From Chryseobacterium pennipullorum (lineage in GTDB: Bacteria > Bacteroidota > Bacteroidia > Flavobacteriales > Weeksellaceae), in the NCBI RefSeq assembly GCF_003384725.1, contig NZ_QNVV01000009.1:1-64000 (forward strand): a stretch of 64,000 nucleotides of DNA. The letters are read 5' to 3'. Positions 26,515 to 35,348 of this stretch are shown piece after piece; position 1 is the stretch's first letter; each line of letters starts with the position of its first letter. The translations under genes were made by a program, and so were the position numbers. The notes beneath the pieces were generated by a model. The model ran no database searches. It saw only the letters and a program-made list of their open reading frames with translations, and was not told where the DNA came from.

Positions 26515-26796
26515 TTAATAAATATAAAATGTGTTTAATAATGCTGATTTGTCGGTTAAAAAACGGTATAATTCATAATTGTTATGAATTATACCTTTAT
26601 TCACCAGGTGTGTAATAGAACCATCAGGAACTGCTACTATTGAAATAAATTGAGGGGCTGATGCAGTAAGTTCGGGGTATAATTGATTATGTTTCTGGTC
26701 ATCTCTCCTGTTGCATATTTGGTTTTCTATCTTACCTTTTTTAAACATAAGGGCATAAAGATAAATACTATCTGACAGCCTAATTATTTTTCTCAT
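26515..26796 (-). CDS. Doubtful small ORF upstream of the fibre gene
   Basis: A 93-residue open frame, basic at the start, with no recognisable domain and no signal peptide. A strong terminator-like hairpin (26565-26595) lies inside its 3' third, which is unusual for a real gene. It is listed because the interval would otherwise be empty and the start region is in a plausible place; it may be a degenerate remnant. Confidence 0.2.
   Translation of the reverse strand: MRKIIRLSDSIYLYALMFKKGKIENQICNRRDDQKHNQLYPELTASAPQFISIVAVPDGSITHLVNKGIIHNNYELYRFLTDKSALLNTFYIY
26557..26595 (-). terminator. Strong hairpin, minus-strand terminator-like
   Basis: A perfect 14-bp stem, GGTATAATTCATAA/TTATGAATTATACC, with a 3-nt loop, followed on the minus strand by G and six T. 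It separates transcription from upstream from the fibre gene start at 26500. Confidence 0.65.
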
Positions 26797-26925
26797 AGTA
26801 AGATAAATTTTATGCTTTTATGTTTAGCTAATTTATTGGTCAATTTAATTTAAAACACTTCAAGTTGAATTGATTTTAAATAAAAATTGTATCACAAACA
26901 TACTTATGTTATAAAAAAATATACG

Positions 26926-26999
26926 CACTGCATTTATACTTCATTTTATTTAGTTTTGATTTTCAGACATTTAAATTTAAGCGAGGTGTAAATGCAGTG
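26926..26999. repeat. Spaced inverted repeat
   Basis: CACTGCATTTATAC (26926-26939) and GTGTAAATGCAGTG (26986-26999) are inverse copies with one mismatch, 46 bp apart. They lie in the 26797-27379 interval, which has no gene. Meaning unknown. Confidence 0.5.
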
Positions 27000-27379
27000 T
27001 GATAAAGAAGAAATGACAGGCTACTAATTAAATATAGTGATTGAAGGCTGTATCAAAAGATAGCTTTAATATGAGACGAAGCCTTTTTTAGTATCTACTA
27101 TATAATTGACATCGTCGTTATTTAACTACGTCTTTGTTGGTAGATGTAAATCTTAGGTAAGCATTATTGTTGAGTATAAGTTCAATCCGTCAATGAAACA
27201 AGTTTACCTATATGTATCTAAAAATTTAGGTAAATCAATCCAATCAAGAGATTTTAGGTTGATGGTTTTATGTATCTTTAGAAAACATTTGTGCTTTCTC
27301 TTGCTAAAAGATTTAGTATAATCAGGAAAATTTAATCTTTGATATTCTATTAACTTTAATTCTAAAACTCAATATTATT

Positions 27380-27976
27380 ATGATTATCGATCAAAATCTT
27401 TTGCAATTATACGGTGCAGAAACATCACAGTTTAAAGCCCATGAAACAATATTTCAAGAAGCTGATACTCCAAAACGTTACTATCAAATAATAGAGGGAC
27501 GAGTTAAATTAAATCATTACGATGAAGACGGCAAAGAGATTATTCAAAGTGTTTTGTTTTCAGGACAGAGCGTTTGTGAGTTACTTCTTTTTATCACCGA
27601 AAAATATCCTGTAAATGCGATAACATTAACTCCTTGTGAAGTCACTACCATTCCAAAAAGCAACTTCTTTAAATTACTTGCTGATCATCCGAACGTATCT
27701 TTAGATATCAACAAGTTTATATCCGAACGATTGTACCAAAAATTTGTTATGATGCAGCATAATTTATCATTGAGACCAGAGGTGAGACTTTTAGGTATTC
27801 TTGACTACTTTAAAAGCTACAGCAATAACAAAGGAAAATACTCATTTGAAGTGTATTTAACCAGAAAACAGATGGCTGCCATCACAGGTTTACGAATTGA
27901 AACCGTGATTAGAGCTATTAAGAAAATGGAAAGTGATCATGTATTGAAATTGATTAACAGTAAAATATTCTACTAA
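27380..27976 (+). CDS. Crp/Fnr family transcriptional regulator
   Basis: 198 residues. Cyclic-nucleotide-binding-type beta-barrel at about 10-115 (FQEADTPKRYYQIIEGRVKL and GQSVCELLLF), dimer helix, and a winged HTH at about 150-198 with LTRKQMAAITGLRIETVIRAIKKME. The Cys needed for an Fnr iron-sulfur cluster is not arranged as in Fnr, and the cAMP-binding Arg/Glu set of Crp is absent, so the effector is unknown. Such short Crp-like regulators are numerous in Chryseobacterium. It stands alone, facing no obvious target. Confidence 0.88.
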   Translation: MIIDQNLLQLYGAETSQFKAHETIFQEADTPKRYYQIIEGRVKLNHYDEDGKEIIQSVLFSGQSVCELLLFITEKYPVNAITLTPCEVTTIPKSNFFKLLADHPNVSLDINKFISERLYQKFVMMQHNLSLRPEVRLLGILDYFKSYSNNKGKYSFEVYLTRKQMAAITGLRIETVIRAIKKMESDHVLKLINSKIFY

Positions 27977-28097
27977 AGCCTATCATGATAATTTGTATTG
28001 TGCAGAGCTATCTTTACCTTAAATTATAGGGAGGCAATTTAATCCTATATTGAATCTCTCGAAATAACATTTAGGGAGAGTAAGTAGATCATCTACA

Positions 28098-28126
28098 ATT
28101 TCAAGGCAAAAGTATAAATAGAAAAA
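28098..28126 (-). repeat. Dispersed repeat, copy 2
   Basis: An exact inverse copy of 9404-9432 (29 bp), with looser similarity on both flanks. It lies in the gene-poor interval 27977-28732, near the right edge of the AT-rich island. Confidence 0.75.
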
Positions 28127-28252
28127 CATTCCGTTTCTCCTCAATTTTTTTACCTGCTCCCTGTGTATGTTGTTGCGTCGTATTAACCGTTAACCATTTA
28201 CTGAAATAGCTCCCAAATAGTTATCTCTATAAAAGTCAGAGTTAATAACAAT

Positions 28253-28477
28253 TTAAAGCACCGTATATTTTTCGTAAAAGGGAGCAATCCTTGCTTTTAC
28301 AATTATGAGAACAACTATACCATGTAATATAATACACGATATCGTCATTGTTTTATACCATTTATTGATCACGACAGTAAGCGAGCCATCTTCATCAATG
28401 AGTTTGTACATCTTTTTTTTAAAGTATGAAACAACAAGATCTTTCCTTTTGCCTTTTAGTGAAAATAAGTCTATCAT
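28253..28477 (-). CDS. Possible small membrane protein
   Basis: A 74-residue frame from ATG: basic N-terminal half (SLKGKRKDLVVSYFKKK), one hydrophobic segment near 48-62 (SCIILHGIVVLIIV) and a short tail. No family recognised and no clear promoter. An overlapping plus-strand frame is equally open, so this is tentative. Confidence 0.25.
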   Translation of the reverse strand: MIDLFSLKGKRKDLVVSYFKKKMYKLIDEDGSLTVVINKWYKTMTISCIILHGIVVLIIVKARIAPFYEKYTVL

Positions 28478-28732
28478 AAGTATTGATAATTTTATGCTGT
28501 CCTTATTTCATGGTATTGTTTTATTATCCAAACGTAGGGAAATAATAAAAAATGTATTATGATCATGATCATAAAAGTACCGTTCTGGTCTTAAAAAATA
28601 CCATTGCATAGGGCATTACAAGTGTTACAGATCATAAGACTGGCTAATCTTTTATTTATTTTCTTAAACCGACACGTCGTCTTTTATCTGTTTTCCTTTT
28701 TTTCTATTTTAGTTGAAACAAAAAACACACCT

Positions 28733-29932
28733 ATGGCAGAATTATCGTTTCATAATAAAATCAGGGAAAGAGTCGGAAATTTGGGATCCAAAGAGTTTGA
28801 AACCGTAGCGAATGATATCATGAGGCTTGAATTTCTGTACGAGGAAGGCCTCCTGGAAACCAATCAGAGAAAGAACCTGGGAACCAGAAAAGGAAAACCG
28901 GATGCTCACATTAAAAGAAAAGACGGCTCTTATATCGCCTTTAATCATACAGTAACCGAGGAACGGAATGTAAAAGCCAAGGTCCTGAAAGACATCAGTG
29001 ATCTATATCATTCCAGTTATTTCAATAAAGTCTTATCTAAAGTCATCACCTGTACCAATACACCATTGGATGACTCGCGTATTCTTTACGAACAGAAAGC
29101 TATGGAATTCGGCTGGGATTATGATATTTACTCTCTTGACCGGATCACTTCTTTGCTAGTAAAACATCCTATACTGCTCAAAAAACATTTTGATCTCGCT
29201 TTAGAAACAGACCAAAGTACAAAGTATTACAGTTGTGGAGAAAGACTTCAATCAATACGGGAGGAAAGAGGTTTGTATCCAAGTGAGTTTATCGAACTGG
29301 TTAACATCAATAGTGAACGGGAATTAAATTTAACTGAAAGCAATCAGGTTGAATGTTCGTCGATCACATTACAGGAAATTTCAGATTCTATGGGCGTCAG
29401 TTTAGACTGGCTGAAACATGGAAGAGGTACAAAATATCCCCGTTTGAAGCTCAGAGATCTGGCCAGCGAAAAAATCATGAATACTACCTATTATCCAGAT
29501 ATTGAAGATGCATTTTTCTGCCTTGAACCTGAAAGCATGTCCCTTTTTATCATTGTAGTTCATTCTAAGTATAAGCTCGCCATGATAGAATACGTTCCTC
29601 ATCTCAATTTCTGGGACTGGTATGATGATAAAAATAAAATAGGTGACATTTTTAAAGAGCTGAAGTACTTCTTTAAAAAGCTATCCAGGTGGGAGAAAAG
29701 CAGGATCATTACGAAAGATCAGCTTGAAAAATTATCTACTTATCATTATTTTCCAATGGACATCGTGAATAACTGGAATGATGACGGAAGATTCTGGATG
29801 GAGTCCTTAGTCCGGGATATTGAAACCAACAATGAGAAAAGCTCGTATTATGACCGATACGAATGGTATGTAAAATTAAAAGAATACTTCCTCAACTATC
29901 AGCCCGAGCCGGGCACTACCTTGATATCATGA
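28733..29932 (+). CDS. Possible nuclease-like/XRE-type HTH fusion protein of unknown function
   Basis: 399 residues from ATG 28733 (MAELSFHNKIRERVG); the frame is open to 28604, but that N-terminus looks spurious. Residues about 1-150 resemble a restriction-endonuclease-like (PD-(D/E)XK) fold: GTRKGKPDAHIKRKDGSYIAF followed by NHTVTEE, where the usual E-x-K is not seen. Residues about 165-235 look like a Cro/C1-type DNA-binding domain with an insertion (CGERLQSIREERGLYPSEF ... ISDSMGVSLDWLKHGRG). The last third is rich in Trp and Tyr and unrecognised. The architecture suggests a DNA-associated or defence function; the nuclease reading is inference and the site may be inactive. It converges on hcp across a strong terminator. 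Confidence 0.65.
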   Translation: MAELSFHNKIRERVGNLGSKEFETVANDIMRLEFLYEEGLLETNQRKNLGTRKGKPDAHIKRKDGSYIAFNHTVTEERNVKAKVLKDISDLYHSSYFNKVLSKVITCTNTPLDDSRILYEQKAMEFGWDYDIYSLDRITSLLVKHPILLKKHFDLALETDQSTKYYSCGERLQSIREERGLYPSEFIELVNINSERELNLTESNQVECSSITLQEISDSMGVSLDWLKHGRGTKYPRLKLRDLASEKIMNTTYYPDIEDAFFCLEPESMSLFIIVVHSKYKLAMIEYVPHLNFWDWYDDKNKIGDIFKELKYFFKKLSRWEKSRIITKDQLEKLSTYHYFPMDIVNNWNDDGRFWMESLVRDIETNNEKSSYYDRYEWYVKLKEYFLNYQPEPGTTLIS

Positions 29933-29934
29933 AC

Positions 29935-29971
29935 AAAGAATGGTATATCCGCTTTGGATATACCATTCTTT
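29935..29971. terminator. Bidirectional terminator
   Basis: A perfect 16-bp stem, AAAGAATGGTATATCC/GGATATACCATTCTTT, between two convergent genes. Confidence 0.92.
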
Positions 29972-29999
29972 ATATATAATTAATTATAAGAGACCGTTC

Positions 30000-30407
30000 T
30001 TATGCCGTAGGCCATGCTCCGTGATAAGCAGAATCTCCCAGGTCAATCTGCTCTGCACTGATCACAAAGCTGATGTACATACTGTTTGAGTCTACAGCGT
30101 CGAAGTCTACTTCGTGCTGGATAACGTATCCGTTGCTCCACTTCAATGTGGTCAAAGTTCCTTCTTCATGGGACTTATTGAAGGTCACTTCCCCTACTGT
30201 CGGTTTGTATTTTCCGTTCAGAAGACTTTCCAGAATATCTGCTTTTTCAGTAGCTTCTACTGTAATTTTGATCAATGCATTGGAAGGGTCTGATGCTACA
30301 CGCCCGGAAACGTCTGTAGATCTTGCTACGCTATAATTTAGCTTTAATAGTTTTTGTCCTTCACCGTTGTTGAATTTTAGAATTCCTCTTGAATTTCTTT
30401 CTGCCAT
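30000..30407 (-). CDS. hcp: Type VI secretion tube protein Hcp/TssD (Bacteroidetes T6SSiii type)
   Basis: 135 residues, the usual size for this group. MAERNSRGILKFNNGEGQKLLKLNYSV (in parts: SRGILKFNNGEG, KLLKLNYSV), SGRVASDPSNALIKITVEAT and YGxFxDAxxxH-like YHGAWP near the end are typical of T6SSiii TssD. Hcp stacks into the hexameric tube expelled with the effector. No other T6SS gene is adjacent; a sheath gene (tssC-like) begins 33 kb away at the right edge. An orphan hcp may be an extra copy or carry an effector. It has a near-ideal promoter. Confidence 0.88.
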   Translation of the reverse strand: MAERNSRGILKFNNGEGQKLLKLNYSVARSTDVSGRVASDPSNALIKITVEATEKADILESLLNGKYKPTVGEVTFNKSHEEGTLTTLKWSNGYVIQHEVDFDAVDSNSMYISFVISAEQIDLGDSAYHGAWPTA

Positions 30408-30458
30408 GATTGTAAATTTTATTCGTTAATATTTTGTGATTCAGTGTTGTTATGTCAC

Positions 30459-30490
30459 CAAATATAGAAGTAATAAACATAGCAGAACAA
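30459..30490 (-). promoter_or_regulatory. hcp promoter
   Basis: Minus-strand TTG (30490-30488), a 21-nt spacer and TATATTTG (30466-30459): a near-perfect Bacteroidetes promoter with a leader of about 45 nt. Confidence 0.75.
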
Positions 30491-30631
30491 TATTTAAAAA
30501 GAAATATGGAAAAGTGTAGTATATTTACGACTAACACTTGTTAGGTAACTAATGCATTATCAATCCAAAACTGATCACTCGCGAAGGCAGACATCGCACT
30601 TCATTCTTTCAAAAAAGCTTGATATTTTCCC

Positions 30632-30663
30632 TAAAAAAGGTTACCTCAGCAGAGATAACCTTT
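30632..30663 (-). terminator. Terminator of the siderophore operon
   Basis: Stem AAAGGTTA/TAACCTTT with a 12-nt loop and a T run on the minus strand, 20 nt past the PepSY gene. Confidence 0.75.
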
Positions 30664-30683
30664 GTTCAAAAATTGTGAAGACC

Positions 30684-31892
30684 TCAGACAGTCTGTTCTT
30701 GATGAACAGAGGTTCTGTGTTTATGATGGTTTTTAACCTCTTTCTTTTTTTTGGATGGTTTCTTCCTTCTCCCCCACCAGATCAGAAATCCTGTGATGGG
30801 TAAGGAAGTGGCAATGATACCGGCCAGAAATGTGGAAAGTTTTCCAATCTGTCCCCACCATTGTCCCATATGCAGCTGCCAAACAACATTTTCCGTTTTT
30901 TCGTGCTGCAAGTATTTTTTATCAATTGGAATTTCCTTTCCTGTATACATATCGTATACATCAATAGACGCATGTTCAATACTTTTAAGCCCCACTTTTC
31001 CGGAAGTAAAGATATAAGCGCCCAGTTTTTTCCTTTCAAAATTCCAGATGCTCACTTCTTTTTCCCCGCTTTTAGCAAGCACTTCATAGGCAAAAGGAAC
31101 GATATCTTTAGCCGTTTTTGCAGAATCCAGTTTAGGCAGGGTATCCATCATATGCTCTGTGGTACCATTGGTCATTTTCACTGTAGTCTCCATCAGAGGT
31201 TCAAAGAAAATGATAAGACCTGTAGTCCCCAATATAAAACAGACGATCAAAGAATAGAAACCATACACATTGTGAAGGTCATAATTGAATCTTTTGAACC
31301 GGGCTTTCCATTTGATGGTAAAACTGGCCTGCCTTGTGGTTTTGTTCCACCTTTTGGGCCACCAAAGGATCAACCCGGTGATGGTACTGATGACAAACAC
31401 AATGGTAGCGAGGGCAACAATCCAGCCTCCTGTTTTTCCGGCCAGAAAAGAAGCATGAAAATGAGCCATCACAAAGAAAAACTGCAGCGACTCATCCTTT
31501 GCGATGATTTTTCCGGTATATGGATCTGCATACACCATCGCCAGCTTAGGTCCCTTGGGATTGAAAGCTCTTATCCGTACACTGCGTCCAGGATCTTTGA
31601 AAAACACAAATTCCGAAATATCGTACCCGGGATTAGCTTTACTGAAATTCGCTTTCAGGATATCCGAAGAAACACGTTGTGCATGGTCTGGAACCTGTAC
31701 GTACTTTGCTTCTCCCGCACTAAAGTCCATGATTTCGTCACAGTATACAATAACGGTTCCCGAAATGGATACCACGACTAAAATTACTCCGGCAACAATA
31801 CTTGGCCACAGATGCAGCCAGGCAACAATCCTACTGAAGAGAGATTTCCCTTTTTTCCTGGGAAGTTTTGCTTTATTGTTAGTATTCATCAT
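30684..31892 (-). CDS. PepSY-associated membrane protein, probable ferric-siderophore reductase
   Basis: 402 residues with four membrane helices: near 25-48 (HLWPSIVAGVILVVVSISG), 150-172 (GGWIVALATIVFVISTITGLILWW), 200-225 and 355-375. PepSY-type segments lie between them. HLWPSIVAG near the start and LILWWPKR are hallmarks of the PepSY_TM/PiuB family, whose members reduce ferric siderophores in the inner membrane. The C-terminal tail is very basic (GRRKKPSKKKKEVKNHHKHR). It is the third gene after the TonB receptor and esterase, gaps under 25 bp, so one iron-uptake operon. Confidence 0.85.
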   Translation of the reverse strand: MMNTNNKAKLPRKKGKSLFSRIVAWLHLWPSIVAGVILVVVSISGTVIVYCDEIMDFSAGEAKYVQVPDHAQRVSSDILKANFSKANPGYDISEFVFFKDPGRSVRIRAFNPKGPKLAMVYADPYTGKIIAKDESLQFFFVMAHFHASFLAGKTGGWIVALATIVFVISTITGLILWWPKRWNKTTRQASFTIKWKARFKRFNYDLHNVYGFYSLIVCFILGTTGLIIFFEPLMETTVKMTNGTTEHMMDTLPKLDSAKTAKDIVPFAYEVLAKSGEKEVSIWNFERKKLGAYIFTSGKVGLKSIEHASIDVYDMYTGKEIPIDKKYLQHEKTENVVWQLHMGQWWGQIGKLSTFLAGIIATSLPITGFLIWWGRRKKPSKKKKEVKNHHKHRTSVHQEQTV

Positions 31893-31907
31893 ACGTTTTA
31901 TTTCTGA

Positions 31908-32963
31908 TTAGGGATAATACTTTTTTTGGAGTTTCTCCAATGCCGTCACTGCCTCTGGCGTCCCTCTTTCTTTTGCAATATCGATCGTTTTTCTGAAAAA
32001 CAGTTCGGTAGGCTTAAAAGGGTGATTCAGATCACGGGACAGGTCCTGATAATGCGTAACGATCAGATCAGGATTTTTCAGAGCCTCTCTGAAATTCCAT
32101 TTACTGGATTTGAATATAAAACGCAATCCATCATTATTTCCCGGAAGCGGTACCGTTCCATGATCATCATTCTGGTAAAACCCGTATTTCCACTGCAGGT
32201 TTTTAAGTTTTTGTTGTTCCAGCAGGTTTTTAAATTTCCCAATCGCGATTTCATGTTCATCCTCTTTTACATTCCTTGCTTCAGCATTATTAGCCTGGGC
32301 AAGATAAAATTTAATGTTTTTAAAATCCGATGTTGAGTTTTCCGCTTTCTTAACCATCAGTTCCTGATCCCACCAAAGGCTTGGGTCATTCGCGATGTAA
32401 GCATTAAAAAAAGGTTCTGACAAGAGGTTGTTAACGGCAGCAAGTCCTCCAAATGAATGTCCTACAAGAACTTTGTACCCATTTGACCGGTATTTTTCTT
32501 CGATAAAAGGGAACAGTTCATTTTTAATAAACTTCATAAACCTCACATTCCCACCGCTTTCAGCAAACATGGTCTTTTTTTGACCCGCAAAAGTCATTTC
32601 CTTAGAAGATTTTGTAGGAGTAAGATCTCGTGTTCTGTCTGTATTGGCTATCGCTACCAGAATAGCCTGAGGCAAAACTCCAAACGGCTCTTTGCTCAGA
32701 TAGTGGTATACTGAGGAGAGGTAATTAAAATTATTTTCAGCATCCAACACATAAATAACCGGATATCTGGTCTTTTTATATTGCTCATATCCTTCGGGCA
32801 GAGATACCCATATGGATCTTTCCTCGTTGAGCAATTCTGATTTCAATGGTATTTTGATTCCGATGCTGATATTCTCCTGTTGTACAGTCTGTGCATTGAA
32901 ACCCGCTATACCGGTCATGAATACTACAATACATAATAATCTGGTGATCATAAATCTGTTCAT
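31908..32963 (-). CDS. Secreted esterase, alpha/beta-hydrolase fold (siderophore esterase-like)
   Basis: 351 residues with a signal peptide (LLCIVVFMTGIAGFNAQ). The hydrolase domain begins near LNEERSIWVSLPEGYEQY; the nucleophile elbow is GHSFGG near 170, and the catalytic His is probably in the DDHGTVPLPG segment near 270. It matches the putative esterase (esterase D/IroE) family. Within a siderophore operon, it probably cleaves ester-linked siderophores in the periplasm so iron can be released. Ends about 15 bp before the PepSY gene. Confidence 0.82.
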   Translation of the reverse strand: MNRFMITRLLCIVVFMTGIAGFNAQTVQQENISIGIKIPLKSELLNEERSIWVSLPEGYEQYKKTRYPVIYVLDAENNFNYLSSVYHYLSKEPFGVLPQAILVAIANTDRTRDLTPTKSSKEMTFAGQKKTMFAESGGNVRFMKFIKNELFPFIEEKYRSNGYKVLVGHSFGGLAAVNNLLSEPFFNAYIANDPSLWWDQELMVKKAENSTSDFKNIKFYLAQANNAEARNVKEDEHEIAIGKFKNLLEQQKLKNLQWKYGFYQNDDHGTVPLPGNNDGLRFIFKSSKWNFREALKNPDLIVTHYQDLSRDLNHPFKPTELFFRKTIDIAKERGTPEAVTALEKLQKKYYP

Positions 32964-32983
32964 TATCTGGTAGAATAGTAAGA

Positions 32984-35148
32984 TTAGAATTTATAATTTA
33001 AAGAAACTAAAAGCTGGCGCGGATTCTGAACCGAAGTCCAGGAATCACCCAGATAATAAGTCTCATTGGTGATGTTATTCAGTTTAAGGGCAATTCTGTA
33101 TGAGGAATGGTCATAGAAAACAGAAGCATCAAATTTTGCATAGCCTTTTGATACAACATCTGAACTGTCTACAAGATAAAACTTGGATTGTGCATTTCCA
33201 CCCGCTCCAAGCCCGAATCCCGAGTACCTGCCCGAAGGAAGGGTATAGCTCATCCAAAAGTTCCCTGCATGTCTTGCCTGTCCTGCAGGTCTCCTTCCCT
33301 GAACATCTGCGGCAGCTTTTTCATAAACACTGTCGTTATAGCCATATCCCAAAATCACATTAAACCCGTGAAACGGAGAAGTAATCAGGTCCATTTCTAC
33401 CCCGCGGCTTCTTTGGGTACCATCCTGAATGGTAAGCGTAGGATCATTTTCCGTAGGTGTTCTCCGAACTTTATCTTTTACCAGTATATCATAATAACTT
33501 ACAGTTCCTGACAATTTTCCACCCAAAAGCTCATATTTCACACCTCCTTCCCATTGATTGGCTTGTTCCGGTTTGTAGGTTTTCACTTCCGTAAGGGAAC
33601 TGCTTGGTGCAATATTTTTAAAGCCATTCATATAATCCCGAACAAAGAGACTTTATCTTTTACCACCTGATACACCAATCCTAATTTGGGAGACCAGGAA
33701 TTTTGCCTATAATTATCAGAAACACTGTTGAAATTATCAAATCTTAAAGAGGCCATGGCAAATAATCGGTCTGAGAAACTGATCACATCAGAGACATACA
33801 CACTGAAGTTTCTGTAATCACGCTTGTATCCTCTGTAGACTGTTTCCCACAGAACTTCCTGGTACGCTGCCTGAGAGATGTAGGGTGAGTTTTCATTGTT
33901 AAAAGCAATAGGAACAAAACCAATATCTGTTTTGTCTTTGCTTTTCATCGTATAGATTTTGCGGTCAATGTCAGATACTACTCCCCTCTTGTCCGTTGTT
34001 TTTGTAGTGGTATAATCGATTCCGACTAATATTTTATTCGTGATCTTGTCGGAGATATTAAAGTTACCAATAAAGTTCTGCTGAATCTCGGTGAGATTGA
34101 AGGTGCTGGGAATATGATAATAATCTCTTCGTATTGTTCCTTTGTTGGATAAATTAAGAAAAAGATAATTGGCATCGTTCTCTGTCTTTGCAGACGAGAA
34201 GCTGGTTTGGGAAACCCAGTTGTCTGAGATTTTATAATTTGCGGTCGCAAAAGTATTGAAGATTTTTGCCTTACTCTGGATCTCATCACTCGCATAAGAA
34301 ATCTTTTTATCCAGGTTGAAATCGTTAATACTCTTATCCTTAAAAGTGACATCTTTCCCGGTGATCAGCCCCATATAGGTTGTATTCCTGCTGATATCAA
34401 AATATTCGAAATCAAGATTGATATCCAAACGGTCGTTCACCTTAAAAGAAAATGAAGGGGCAATAGCCACTGATTTTGATTTCCCATAGTCCTGGAAACT
34501 GCCGTCATTATTATAGGCGGCGTTGAGACGGGCTAAAAAAGTTTTGCTTTTATTAAGCGGAGTGCTTACATCCACCGTTACACGGTTACTGCTCCAGCTC
34601 CCTGCTGTATATCCTATTTCTCCTTTAAACTGATGCAGCGGTTTTTTGGTTACTCTATTCACAAATCCGCCATATCCTACCAATAAAGCAGATCCGAATA
34701 ATGTTCCCGAAGGTCCTTTAATGACCTCAATAGCTTCAAGGTTAACAGGGTCGGACAGCGAAACAAAATTGGTTGCCATCCCATTCCTAAGCGCTCCTGC
34801 AGAAGCATTGGAACTGAAACCACGCATGGTAAGACCAAGTCCTACACCACCACTTCCGACACTTACCGATACATTGTTTACCCCCGGAAGTAGATTGAGT
34901 GAACTTTGGAGGTCGGTTGCCACCTGCTGCTGCATAAGTTCTTTGGGTAGTACCGTGTAAACCTGCGGGTTCTCCAGATTTTTAAGAGGCATTTTGGCAA
35001 CATAATCAGATTTTTTCTCTGCATATTTTTTCACCCCGGAAACAATGATCTCATCAATGTGTTTTGACTGAACAGTCGTGTCCTTTTCTTGTTGTGCTAA
35101 GACAAATACTCCTGATAATAAGGAAATTGAGCACAATAACTTCTTCAT
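32984..35148 (-). pseudogene. TonB-dependent siderophore receptor interrupted by a 1-nt frameshift
   Basis: Two overlapping frames encode one receptor. The N-terminal part (ATG 35148 to 33628) has a signal peptide (FVLAQQ), a TonB-box/plug region with NVSVSVGSGGVGLGLTMRG, IEVIKGPSGTLFGSALLVGYGG and VNRVTKKP, and most of the barrel. It ends prematurely as DKVSLFGII. The C-terminal part (33631 to 32984) resumes with MNGFKNIAPSSS and ends with the barrel strand LLVSLNYKF. Adding one A near 33635 restores FGNYMNGFKN, the expected strand of this family. So this is either a recent mutation or a base-calling error. The two later operon genes are intact. Iron-siderophore uptake is the inferred role. 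Confidence 0.88.
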
Positions 35149-35160
35149 AGTTTTTTGCTG

Positions 35161-35168
35161 CAAAGATA
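35161..35168 (-). promoter_or_regulatory. -7 element for the siderophore operon
   Basis: Minus-strand TATCTTTG immediately upstream of the receptor gene. It covers the alternative TTG start at 35163, supporting ATG 35148. The AT-rich upstream includes TTCTAAAT (35184-35191 region), reminiscent of one half of a Fur-type site, but a full palindrome is not clear. Confidence 0.45.
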
Positions 35169-35348
35169 TTTATTTTTATTAATTCTAAATAATAATTATA
35201 ATAAATATTCTATCATTTACATCATTTTATCTGCAGACCTATACAGAGACAAAGAAAGTAGAGTTATTAATTCTTACCCCAAAGCTCTTGTTATGATGAT
35301 GACTTTATTTTTTCTGAAGTGCATGCTCCTGAAAAGGACTTTTTTTGT

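Noticed and set aside
26515..26796. Another bacteriocin-like peptide upstream of the fibre gene
   Set aside because: No cysteine framework or GG leader, and a terminator hairpin lies inside the frame.
30861..31781. 306-codon plus-strand frame opposite the PepSY gene
   Set aside because: Lacks a domain or membrane pattern of its own, while the minus strand encodes a typical PepSY protein.
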